Source: Lingula anatina
Lineage: Eukaryota > Brachiopoda > Lingulata > Lingulida > Lingulidae
Direction: 5' to 3'
Assembly (NCBI RefSeq): GCF_001039355.2
Contig: NW_019773979.1
Location: 7,708 to 29,610 of the forward strand
DNA length: 21,903 bases
The notes under the pieces are model-generated. The model worked only from the letters and a program-made list of their open reading frames with translations. It did no database searches and was not told the DNA's origin. Shown here in pieces: positions 10,619 to 20,702 of the stretch. The number at the start of each line of letters is the position of its first letter. Positions within the stretch are counted from its first letter, which is position 1. Both the position numbers and the translations under genes were made by a program.

Positions 10619-10824
10619 TCACGCTATCTTTGCACACGGTATCGATAGTCACACATAAAGCCAGCTAAAGCCAGCAAGGAAGGAACTGTTACAATAGAAT
10701 CGATCAAAAGGCAAGTGATCGCTCTTAGACGAGGGAGAGAATACGTCATACTCCTATATTGTATACTGTTCCATAAGCAAGAGTTGAGAAACAACCCGTT
10801 CGACGATTTTTTTAGTGGAACTAG

Positions 10825-12009
10825 ATGCCGAATCAATTCGATATGGATGGCAAACGGCTCTATAAGATTTGGATTGTCGTTTGCATGGTGTTCTGCATGA
10901 CTTATACATCAGGTAATCTTTAACTGTGCGGTACAAATATCCATGCACTCTTCATACAAGTATTTGTAGTACAGTAAAAAATGCACAGGAAATGTAACGG
11001 GTTTTTGCATCCGAAACACTTTCGTTAGAGAAAGGGACAAGTGACGGTAAAAATACGGATGCTACATATAACTTAAAATAGGGAACACTTTGTCGTTAAG
11101 AAGGGAATTGCTGAAATTCCAAGACATTTTCGCATGATTGAGGTCTCATGCCCATTGCATGTTTTCAGTTCAATTGCATTTCAATACAACTGTTTGCGTG
11201 GTAGCCAGTATTGTTGAAAAGAGTAGGCCAAAAATAAATTGAGGTTGATCTTGAAAAATCAAAACAATTTTTGCCTTCTAAAGCAAAAAATAAATAAATT
11301 AATTAAAAACAAAAATAATAATAATAATAGGCTCCTTTTTTACTGGTAAACGTAGAATATATATCACGGAAATGATCAGGTTACCTGTTGCTGGATTTTA
11401 ACTCGTGTCACGTATTATAATGTTTATTTATTTATTTATTTTGTGAGCGGGGTGGTGTGTAAAACGAAGGGGGAATCTTGGCCCACTGCACCCCGACACC
11501 TAACCCTTGAAACAAAACATTTAAACATGGATCTGTCTGCACATTTAATCATTCCATCAACACTTTCAGTTTCTCGGGAGGCTGGCAGGACAAGGTCTGA
11601 CCTGTTCGTGAAAGCACCCAGCCGCCGCCTGCTCTCTGCGAACACTCAACAATACGTGCACCCTACAGAAGGGGGCCCGACAGTGCTGGAGTGTTTAGCG
11701 TTCTGCGTACGCCTCCCGGCCTGTGTGGTAGTGGACTATTCTCCTTTACACGGCACATGTAGGGCTGACGCTAATCCCGTGGTGACCGCGTTCTATGATG
11801 ATACCCGGGACGTAAGTTATTGCCTGTTCTTTCCGTATGTCAAATGAAACAAATGTTCAATGAACTTGGGTAAAAGAGCGTTGAAAAAGCCAATTTCTAC
11901 CAGTACATTGTAATGAACCTTTTTAATACATATACATATGTATAGACATGAACCCCTTAAGCCAGGAAGTTCACCTTTTTTTATCTTTCTTTTGTTTTGG
12001 TTTGCTGAG

Positions 12010-12049
<40 letters not shown>

Positions 12050-12214
12050 TTCGTGTTATTTGTTCTTGAATTTTAAGGGACTTAATCAAAATGTCATTCA
12101 GAGAAAAGTGAGTGACCCATGTGTCCATGTTGTTTTTCTATTTTGTCGTTGCAGCTCTATTACGCATCTGAAAAAGTGACAAGCGTCGATACCTTTGGAA
12201 CTCCTAATCAATAA
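10825..12214 (+). CDS. Small secreted PAN/apple-like protein, three exons
   Basis: Exons 10825-10912, 11570-11811 and 12155-12214 join in phase (1, then 0) to a 129-residue protein. Residues 1-29 (MPNQFDMDGKRLYKIWIVVC, then MVFCMTYTS) make a signal peptide or signal anchor with an unusually long N-terminal part; an internal Met at residue 7 is an alternative start. The body looks like a PAN/apple fold: a TVLEC-x3-C-x5-C-x11-C pattern with the core PACVVVDYSPLHGTC, and a final strand ending LYYASEKVTSVDTFGT. PAN modules bind proteins or sugars outside cells. The module is minimal and lacks the outer disulfide of classic PAN domains. It lies 2.3 kb upstream of the vWA gene on the same strand. 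The signal-peptide exon ends in phase 1, the same phase in which the first vWA exon could begin, so exon sharing is possible. Confidence 0.75.
12010..12047. repeat. (TTA)n microsatellite
   Basis: About 12 TTA units in the last intron of the PAN-like gene, 110 bases before the final acceptor. Confidence 0.9.
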
Positions 12215-12215
12215 A
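12210..12215 (+). terminator. AATAAA poly(A) signal overlapping the stop codon of the PAN-like gene
   Basis: The stop TAA (12212-12214) is embedded in AATAAA (12210-12215), so the 3' UTR would be very short. Cleavage would be expected about 15-25 bases downstream, right where the 32-bp minisatellite starts. Confidence 0.5.
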
Positions 12216-12223
12216 TCACAAAT

Positions 12224-12770
12224 GTTCAATATTCTTGGTTAAAAAGAACAGTGCGACCAACATTCCTCCTTTATACCGGTGGGTTTAACATTCCTCGATA
12301 AAACTAATGAGGTCCACATCCCATGATAAAACCATGCAGTGAGTTCCACATTCCGTGATAAAACATTGCCGCTCTCAGGTCAACATTCCTTGATAAAAAC
12401 AATGCAGTGAGGTCAACATTCCACGATTACACCATGCAGTGAGGTCAACATCCCTTGATGAATAATGCAGTGAGGTCAACACTCAATGATAAAACCATGC
12501 AATGAGTCCAACATTCCATGATAAAATAATGCAGCTATCAGGTCAACATTCCTTGATAAAACCATACAGTGAGGTCAACATTCCTTGATAAAACCATGCA
12601 GTAAGGTCAACATTCCATGATAAAACCATGCAGTGAGGTCAACATTACTGAAAAGGAGTCAGTGCAATCTACCGTACATTCCGCGATAAAAGAAAGCTAC
12701 TGTGATCAACATTCCTCAAAGAAAAATTAACATTATTTTATAAATCAAGCGGAGTCAACATTACTTGAGA
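12224..12770. repeat. 32-bp minisatellite
   Basis: About 15 copies of a unit close to GTGAGGTCAACATTCCWTGA followed by TAAAACCATGCA. The central copies (about 12550-12640) are nearly identical, while both flanks are degraded, with lost bases and only the CAACATTCC core recognisable. There are no spacers, so it is not a CRISPR-like array. It starts within about 10 bases of the poly(A) signal of the PAN-like gene. Confidence 0.88.
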
Positions 12771-13509
12771 TAAGTTGTTGCAGAAAAAAAAAAAAAAAAA
12801 GATGACACGTTTTTTTTCTTGTCTGTTTTCTGCTTAACATACAAAATGCAACTACTAGGGACACCAAGACATTAGAGAATTGGTATTCCAAGCCTAAACG
12901 AGCTTATGACAGGAATAGGTAGATAAGTTGTATTATCAGATGTATTACACCAGAGGTTCTTTTGTATCATGTAATAATATTAGCCAATTTTGGCTCTGTC
13001 TCACCTCTTCAAAGTTGGGAAATAGCAGATAGTCAACATCAGCGCTCATGAACTTTAGATACAGCAGATTTTTTGTTGTAAAAGTATCCCAAAAATCGTT
13101 TTCCAAGCGATACTTAGGCAATAGCGGCTAATATAAATGATGCTGAGTGTAATGTAATGCTTGACTTTATTTTATTGAACATTGCAATAAATAGTTGTCT
13201 TCATAATCGCAATTATTCTCATTCGCTGCATTGAGGATCTCATGCAATGAACATATATAGTGGCAAAATATATGGTTTTAACACAAAAGTAAATACATTT
13301 TAAATTCTGAATAATTGCTTCTCAGGTTTGCCTGACAGTAATATTAATTGCTGTGTTCTGTAACAGCGTCAACTAAGAATAGATCTGTGCACTTACTGTA
13401 ATTTATGTGGTTATGGTTATGATTTCGGCCAAAGGAAAAGTATTTGATGAATGCACGTACTGTGAAGTTATAAACTGAAGTTCTGACACGAGCTATTAAT
13501 ACACTTGGC

Positions 13510-13860
13510 GTATACTGGGTGTGCTTAGTATGTATACGTGGCGTACAAACTTACGGCACAGATATAATATGAATACCAACGTAATACGATTCGCATTCGT
13601 CGGCATCCGTCGGGTGCATCCTGAATACGCTCTGCAAGAGTATTGCCTACGGATAGGATGTGTTGAATCCGTTATTCATTCGACGGATGTGCGTCACATA
13701 ATATATCAGTCGAATGAATGGAACATTTTCGCAATTGTGAGCGTAAAGTAGCGTATTGGAATTGTCTTAGGCCCCATTCAGGATGGATGATCCGAGTGCC
13801 TACTGATTCGCCCACTAAATACGGCCGCATTCGTGTGACAGGGGCCTATAGTACAGGCGT
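13510..13860. mobile_element. Palindrome-rich segment, possible non-autonomous DNA element
   Basis: A perfect 11-bp inverted pair, ATTCATTCGAC (13674-13684) and GTCGAATGAAT (13709-13719), encloses 24 bases. AATACGCTCT/AGAGTATT pair near 13624-13644. TAGGCCCC (about 13770) and GGGGCCTA (about 13842-13849) form another inverted pair. The stretch is richer in CG dinucleotides than its surroundings. Exact ends and target duplication are not clear, so one or two nested MITEs are possible. Confidence 0.4.
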
Positions 13861-13894
13861 TATGCGCAGTCATTAAAAAGATGATGGGGTGCAT

Positions 13895-14170
13895 TTATTT
13901 GCCCTGAAGTTCACCAAGCGTAAGGACATTAAATGCTAATAAGCCTATATTCCCATTGGTCTGCTTGGATCGACCCAACTCATTGCAATTAACGAGAGTC
14001 CCTGCAGAGTGGGATCGACCCACGTAGACCGCGTCAAGAATGGAGTCTGAAATAACATGGTCATTTTTGAGGCAGCATTTACTGCGATCCATACTAAGCA
14101 CAGCAGTAGGGTTACTGTCACCGCAGCCTTGGGTGAAATTCACATCCAGCGCCCATTGAGGGGAAAAAAT
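13895..14170 (-). other. Unidentified 90-codon open frame, possibly a transposon or exon fragment
   Basis: The minus strand is open with balanced, protein-like composition (for example GCGDSNPTAVLSMDRSKCCL and SILDAVYVGRSHSAGTLVNC) in a region with higher GC than its flanks. There is no ATG near its beginning and I recognise no family. Part of the DNA (14095-14140) resembles 21225-21270, which argues for a dispersed repeat rather than a host gene. Confidence 0.25.
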
Positions 14171-14393
14171 CACCCTATTCTTGGAAGAATCTACAGTCTA
14201 CAGTACTTAGGGACTGAATAATCTCATTACTTTTATTCACGTCTTAATTAGTTCTTTTATAAGCATCACACTTTGAATTGTTTTACAACCATGAAGAAGA
14301 GTATATAACACACCCTGTTGGTACTCATGGATCTCCTGTTTGGTATGAATCATAAAAAAGGACTACGTCCAGAGACATCAAAGAAAACAAAAT

Positions 14394-14394
14394 N

Positions 14395-14439
<45 letters not shown>
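14394..14439. repeat. Poly-A tract with one undetermined base
   Basis: The only N in the window (14394) stands at the head of a homopolymer A run of more than 40 bases. The run length, and any bases lost at this point, are unreliable. It lies about 100 bases upstream of the vWA gene and could hide promoter or exon sequence. Confidence 0.85.
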
Positions 14440-14441
<2 letters not shown>

Positions 14442-14504
14442 ACGTGTAGAACAGTCGGGACATTTTCAAATCAAATGATTTGTGTATAGCGCAAAGTACC
14501 GAGT

Positions 14505-14510
14505 TATAAA
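14505..14510 (+). promoter_or_regulatory. Possible TATA box of the vWA gene
   Basis: TATAAA followed 35 bases later by the first in-frame ATG of the vWA exon. If used, the 5' UTR would be only about 5-15 bases. This supports an independent start for the vWA gene but competes with a model in which the exon begins at a splice acceptor (14601-14602). Confidence 0.35.
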
Positions 14511-14544
14511 GTAGATTGCAACCGTAGGTACTACAACTACTTAA

Positions 14545-17343
14545 ATGCAAAATATCAAGCGATGTTTTTTTTTCTTTATTTTGATTACAACTCAAACAAC
14601 AGCCTGTAAGCCAGATATTTGCTTCGCCATCGATTCTTCTAATAGTCTCACGGAGGCCGGTTTGCAAGACGAGAAGAACTTTGTAATGGCGCTAATGCGA
14701 GAAATTGCCAGTTTTGGCCAGGACGTACAGGCCCGCTACGCCGCCGTCATCTTCGCTACCAACGTCTCCCTAATCTTTGATTTCAACGTGGATCAGTCCC
14801 TCGCCTCCCTGGATGCACGAATCGCCGCATTGCCGTTCTACAAAGGAAGGACGAATATTCCGGATGCGATGGAGTTGTGTCGGGAGGCCCTTACGAACCC
14901 CGTCTACGGTCCCCGGCCACCAGGAGACAGGAGCGCTGCAGTCGCCATCGTTCTGACTGATGGAGTGGCTAATGAAGGTCAATGCCTCATGAATAATTGT
15001 TTAGAGATACAAAAATATTAGCAATTTTCAAATACTTTTATGATATTAGATTCAGCGCGCACATAGACCTTTTAAATAAAATGACATTTACACAGAATCT
15101 AAACATATTTGTTTTTCAGGACAAGTGGGCAATATTATCTAAAACAAAGAAAAAAAAAAGTTTGAATTTTACCACATCTTCTTACAGTAAAGCTTATAAA
15201 TACAATTGTTCCTGTTTGTCCTATCTATGTTTTTATTTTGATCATCGATTAATTTATTGCATTTATATTGACGTATCACAGGACAAATCACAATCGTGGA
15301 GGCTGCGCGCCGTATGGCCCTCTCCGGGGTAAAGTCTCTTGCTGTAGGGGCTGGGCCCGGTATAGATGACGCCCAACTCCTGGAGATAGCACAAGGACGA
15401 CAGGCGAATGTCTTCTCCGTGGGAAGCACTGCCGAACTCGTCGATATTGCGCAGAACATAGGTGTCTCGTCTTGTGCTGGTGAGTTGTGAAACTAAAAGA
15501 AACTGATAGTGTGTGTAACAGAGACACGTCCCTTTTTTGGATTCATACAGGTTAGGGTTAACGTGACGTTAGTGGGCCAAATTTTAGGACGGGGCGAACA
15601 TGTAGAAATTGGTGGGGTAACGGATCCCGCACCACAGGGGAATCCTTTGTATATAACATTGTTGCCAATGAGTCTGTTTAAACCGGAAAGTTTCCAATCC
15701 AAAGTGCTTACATGGTACCCAATAGTAATAATCTTTAAACAAGCAAGTTTCTTGCACATTGTTTAAAAAAGTAATTATAAAAATAAATGTTGGAATACTA
15801 TGGTAGTAATGTTAACACCGGGAGCTGATTTTTGTTTGTCTGTGTATTCCCTTATCTGTAAATAATACCGAAACTGAAGAACAGGTCTTACCAGTGCATG
15901 TATATTAGACTACATCGTTATCTTATAAAGCTAATCACAACTACCAGATAGTTGATTGATTGCCAATTAAACAAATTATAATCGAACGTCTTTTCTGTCT
16001 AGATATTGACACGACAACTACAGCTACGACACCAGCAGAAGGTTAGTCTGCTTATGCTTTCACCATATTCGGTCAGGGTCAGGTGTTTTCATAAATTCAC
16101 AAAAAATAATGAAATGGGTCTATGAATACAAAGACATGAGGCAGGTTCAGAAAACAAAAAAGTACGATTACCAAATACGAAAGGTCTCATTTAGTTACAT
16201 AATCAAATGATTTTGGCCAAACTTGCCATATTTGTTCAAAACCAATATGCTCGATAAATGAAAGCAGAAATATAAAATAGGTATAGAAAACAACAAAGAA
16301 CGAATGTGAAATACGAAAAGCCTACTTTATTCACGTAGTGAAAACTATTTAGCAAGGCGTCGAATCATCTTGTCTCACAGGCAGAAACACGCGTACAGTC
16401 TCATTCAAAGCATTTTATTACTTTTTTCGTATCATCCTATTTATATTTGTCATCATTAGCGGACTGTAAGTGGGGTGACTGGAGTCCCTGTGACGCGCCA
16501 TGCGGAGGCGGTATTCAGCGGAGATCCATGGACTGCTGTGACTGCACGCCCAGGGTGGCAATCCGGTCCTGTAATCGTGATCCCTGCCCAGGTGAGAAAA
16601 CGATCCTGGTTGTTTAATTTAATACTAACAATTGTCCAGGTGGGTAGGGTGAACGAGGGCGATTATGTTGCTTTCGTAATTTTGGTGTTAGCATTAGAGT
16701 GTTTTGCCATCCAATCCCAAACCCTTGCTCTTTGGTTCATACTGTATCACTCACGAGACTGAATGTACATGTACAACCCCCTTTTTTCTTTTTAGTACAT
16801 GTGAACAAGGCTGACAATGTTATATATACTCAAAATCACAATATTTTTTCTCAAATAACTATAGGTTTATAAACGGTTTTAATTTTTTTGTGGATTTTGT
16901 TCTTTTCTGGGAATCTTAAACTGCATATTTGGTGTTTTTATTTCAAAAATATCCTCAGTCTTTATGCAAATGTCTAAATTCCTCCTCATTCATTTCGTAT
17001 TTTGAGATGTTCTGAAAAAAAAAACACTATTTTCCTGTCACCTTCAAAATTTCTTTGTTTGTACGTTCTTCTCACATTCCGTCATTTACAGTCGACGGAG
17101 CCTGGGGTCCTTGGTCTGCCTTTGGCGCCTGCTCTCGCAGCTGTGGAGGCGGAGAACAGATCCGCACACGCAGCTGTAACAGCCCCCCAGTGGCCGGTGA
17201 CGGACAGCCTTGCCAGGGCCCCTCAGCTGAGATACAGGCTTGTAACGACCAGGGCTGTCCCGGTAAGTGATTACACTTTGATTTACAGGTATATAAAAAA
17301 ATGTCAAAAAGTGTGACATAGTTCCTAGATCTACACACACACG

Positions 17344-17391
<48 letters not shown>

Positions 17392-17615
17392 TAGAGAGCG
17401 CATAGGACCTCAGACTGATTTTACTGGTAGCTGTTGACAGCTTAATATTTCCAAGTAAATGTAGTCGCCCACGGTACTGTACTTGATGTTAGCTAAAGAA
17501 AAAGTAATGGTGGACAGGGAGAAACGGCGAACAGTTTACAAAGATACTCAAAATCTTATTCTCAAAACCCCCCACACACCTCGGCCCGCAGCACTTTACA
17601 ACCCTGGAGTACTAA

Positions 17616-17667
<52 letters not shown>

Positions 17668-18341
17668 GATAAATAAATAAATAAATAAAATTAAATTAAA
17701 TAAATAATGATAATAATAAATAAATAAAGTAAACAGAGAGAAATGGCGACAAAACTGTAATTAAAATTAACCCTAACCAAAACGTATGTTCATTGCTGAA
17801 ATGATGTCAACGTACATGCATGTCTAACTTTCTAACATTTTTTACAGTTGACGGCCAATGGGGAGACTGGTGTTGCTCATGGTCAGCATGCAGCGCCACC
17901 TGTGGAGGAGGTCAGCGCACGCGCACTAGGCAGTGCAGCAACCCCGCTCCAGCCAATGGCGGCGCAGACTGTGTTGGAAGTGGTATTGAAGAGGAGATGT
18001 GTAACACACAGCCATGTCCTAGTAAGAACCTACATGTAGGGCCTACGTATGAAAGTTAATGACTGATTGTATATGGTGTTCAAACATACCTGGTGGCCAT
18101 TATAGTAAGAAGAATAAGAACAAGAATGGTTAAAGTGATAAGAACGATACATGTACATGTAATAGCATGATGATACTAAAAATGGTGAATATAAAAATAA
18201 GAATAAAGAAGTATTATCATGTCCAATGTGAAAAAAAAACAGAGTTGGATAATTCCATTTGGAATATTTAAAGTGCTTTTTCTTCAATTATTTATATACA
18301 TTTTAAAGAACGCATAATATTATTTTAATAATAATAGAGGA

Positions 18342-18382
<41 letters not shown>

Positions 18383-19238
18383 CGTGGCAATCTGATAATA
18401 ACCTCAAGTCAAGACTTTTATTTTACATGTAATAATGCCATTCACTTTTAAGCCGATGGCGGTTGGTCAAACTGGTCCGACTGGTCAGCCTGCAACGTAA
18501 ATTCGTGCACCTGTTCACGCACGCGCACTTGCTCCTCTCCGGCACCGGAAAATGGTGGAAAACCATGCATGGGTGACCTAGTGAACCGACGAGCGTGTTT
18601 TGTCTTTTGTTGTCTACGTAAGTATTTTTTATATGAGTAAATTCTTGTAACTGTGGTCTATTTGATAACATAAGAGAAAGATAACCCGATGCCTTTTACT
18701 GCAGATTTTAACCACCATGTGGCACTTAGTACGGTGGCGAGACAATTTTTCTCGTGACTGTGAAAACTGAAAGTGTGGATGCGAATTTCTGTACTCTACT
18801 GCATCACATTCAACACTCTTAAAAAGACATATCCGTTTGATTCTGGGAAAGCCAAACGTATTTGAACGTTGTTTCTTGACACCTTGTCTTTTTTTGTCAC
18901 CTATATCCTGGTTGCTGTTCATGATGTCACACGCCGATGTCTTTAAGATATTTGCATGTAGGAGAGTGACTGACTCATTCCTGTTAAGACCTTCGGGGCG
19001 TACATTTGCGTATACTAGTAGCTAGAATCTCAATAAAACTTCGACTTACGGGTAAGCTTTATTTAATTTTACAAATATGGGACAGAACATATATTGTAAG
19101 CCGTCTTTATTCATTTCAGCTGACTTCTCCCGCTCTCTTGGACTAGGAGGGCGACTTCCAGGCCCCTTTGGTGGAATGGGCTTTGGTGGAATGGGCGGGG
19201 GACGTAGCTTAGGCGGAAAGAGCTGGATGCGATGCTGA
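14545..19238 (+). CDS. Secreted vWA / four thrombospondin type 1 repeats / Gly-rich tail protein
   Basis: Exons 14545-14977, 15282-15479, 16003-16041, 16460-16591, 17092-17262, 17848-18021, 18453-18617 and 19120-19238 join with every intron in phase 1, giving 476 residues. Residues 1-20 ([20 protein letters not shown]) look like a signal peptide. The vWA domain spans about 21-208 with a complete MIDAS: DSSNS at 30-34, T103 and D139 (LTDG). Then come a Thr-rich linker (211-223), four TSP1 repeats, one per exon (224-267, 268-324, 325-382, 383-437, with WGDW, WGPW, WGDW and WSNWSDW motifs and CGGG in the first three), and a Gly/Met-rich basic tail ([14 protein letters not shown]) ending in RC. 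The first TSP1 is shortened and Cys-rich; the fourth lost CGGG and ends in CFVFCC. vWA-TSP1 proteins are adhesive matrix components, as in coadhesin-like proteins; a shell or matrix role is inferred. If the acceptor at 14601-14602 is used, the exon begins at 14603 and the signal peptide comes from an upstream exon. Confidence 0.85.
15120..15142 (+). other. Strong decoy acceptor / pseudo-exon inside the vWA domain intron
   Basis: TTTGTTTTTCAG followed by GACAAGTGGGC has a better polypyrimidine tract than the real acceptor at 15281 (ATATTGACGTATCACAG followed by GACAAATC). Both would restore Gly-Gln in the correct phase, but the upstream one reaches a TAA after Ile-Ile. It may be a duplicated exon start or a site for non-productive splicing. 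Confidence 0.4.
17332..17393. repeat. Compound (CA)n(GA)n microsatellite
   Basis: About 12 CA units, with one CG interruption, run directly into about 16 GA units, 70 bases past the donor of the second TSP1 exon. Confidence 0.9.
17614..17730. repeat. (AAT)n followed by (AAAT)n microsatellite
   Basis: About 18 AAT units grade into an irregular AAAT array, ending about 110 bases before the acceptor of the third TSP1 exon. Confidence 0.88.
18344..18382. repeat. (AGT)n microsatellite
   Basis: About 13 AGT units, 70 bases upstream of the acceptor of the fourth TSP1 exon. Confidence 0.9.
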
Positions 19239-19607
19239 AGTCAGAGTCATGTGAACGCAGTCAACATAGGTGCTTCTAAAGTTCATTTATTTACCTTTGG
19301 TTCTGGTTTAAGTTTTATTTTACGTGGCCTTTTAAAGTAAGGTTAAAAGTTTGGCATTAAACAAAGTATCGTCCATCGTAGTAGGAGGTAATTTTGTCGC
19401 AGTTGCTTCTGTAAAACCTCATTGATTCTTGTAACTGAAAACTTTTGATTATTTGACTTCTTGCTTATCTGCACCAAATGAAAGTATTTGATTGTAAAAA
19501 AAAAAATTAAGTTTTAATTTAGCCTTCTGTCGTGGGTTGGGGGTAATTAAGTAATCTTATTAAAGATAAAGTGATATTTGTACCGAATGGAACGCTTAAT
19601 GCAACTC

Positions 19608-19613
19608 AATAAA
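19608..19613 (+). terminator. Candidate poly(A) signal of the vWA-TSP1 gene
   Basis: AATAAA lies 370 bases past the stop codon. It is the first canonical hexamer after the coding end; ATTAAA variants occur at about 19356 and 19560. It gives a plausible 3' UTR of about 390 bases. Confidence 0.45.
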
Positions 19614-19639
19614 CCTAACAAACAAAACAATCCGAGAGC

Positions 19640-20188
19640 ACAATTGTTACTTTCATTTCCCTTAACTTGACAACGTGTCCATTTACCTCGAGTTACGTGT
19701 AATTATAAAAACAAGAATGATTTTATCTTGGTAATGTTACGACAAAAAGCATGCTAGTTCAAATGTTGTACTACATGTATAGTAACTGGCACTGCCGTTT
19801 ATGTATTACAATGACTTATAACCGAAAATTCAGGTACCTGACAAAATGTTAAATCATTGAATGACCATCAAAATGTTCAGAGACTCTTATTTCCCACCAT
19901 ACCACATTGTCCAATTATCTATAGAAAATATAAAGACCTCATTCATAATAAAAAAAAGAAAAAATAACTTGTGTGTGACAGAAAATAAGGTATCTGCCTT
20001 TAAAAATGTTCACTTGTCCCACAGAGGGTGTGGCGCGCGTGTAAAATATTAACCGTGAATTTGTAATAAAAGTAAAACATGAAGTTGTTACTCTCTTGGT
20101 GGAGAGTAAGTGTGAGGCACCACCAGAACAGCTTGAAGCCGAGGAGTCACTCTACTGGCCGATTACCTCCGTTGCTTGTCTTGACATC
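19640..20188. other. Intergenic stretch with no recognisable gene
   Basis: AT-rich, with only short frames lacking splice support or family motifs. A minor feature is GGTGGAGAGTAAGTGTGAGG near 20099-20118, which contains a donor-like GAGTAAGT, but no coding frame leads into it. Confidence 0.4.
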
Positions 20189-20678
20189 TGTGGGTTGTGA
20201 TAGGTGAGATTCCTCACACATCGTTCTGTTGTGATAGGTGGAATTCCTCGCCCATCGTTCTGTTGTAATAGGTGGAATTCCTCACACATCGTTCTGTTGT
20301 GACAAGTGAGATTCCTCACACATCATATTGTTGTGATAGGTGGAATTCCTCACGCATCGTTCTGTTGTGATAGGTGGAATTCCTCGCCCATCGTTCTGTT
20401 GTGATAGGTGGAATTCCTCACACATCGTTCTGTTGTGACAGGTGAGATTCCTCACACATCGTTCTGTTGTGATAGGTAGAATTCCTCACACATCGTTCTG
20501 TTGTGATAGGTGGAATTCCTCGCCCATCGTTCTGTCGTGATGGGTGAGATATTCCTCAAAGCGTTCTGTTATATTAGGTGGAATTCCTCACACATCGTTC
20601 TGTTCTGATAGGTGGACTGCTTCACACATCGTTCTGTTGTGATAGATGGAATGCCTCACACATCGTTCTGTTGTGATA
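20189..20678. repeat. 34-bp minisatellite with four-unit higher-order structure
   Basis: About 14.5 copies of a unit reading GTTCTGTTGTGATAGGTGGA followed by ATTCCTCACACATC, without spacers. The CGCCCATC variant occurs in units starting at 20223, 20359 and 20495, exactly 136 bp (4 x 34) apart. The GACA/GTGAGATT variant follows two units later in the first two blocks. The last copies (after about 20530) are degraded and merge into a (TA)n tract. Confidence 0.92.
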
Positions 20679-20702
20679 TGTATATATATATATATATATA
20701 TA
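20679..20702. repeat. (TA)n microsatellite
   Basis: About 11 TA units directly abut the last, truncated copy of the 34-bp minisatellite. Confidence 0.9.

Noticed and set aside
11443-11846. Full 134-codon open frame as a single-exon protein starting at 11443
   Set aside because: The part before 11570 reads through intron and lacks protein character. An acceptor at 11568-11569 in matching phase links it to a signal-peptide exon.
13521-13751. 76-codon plus-strand frame
   Set aside because: It lies inside a palindrome-rich segment and has no recognisable protein character.
17086-17403. Minus-strand frame rich in Ser-Leu repeats
   Set aside because: It is the complement of the GA/CA microsatellite and of the second TSP1 exon.
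20189-20678. CRISPR-like array
   Set aside because: Units are contiguous tandem copies without unique spacers, in a eukaryotic sequence. The same applies to 12224-12770.
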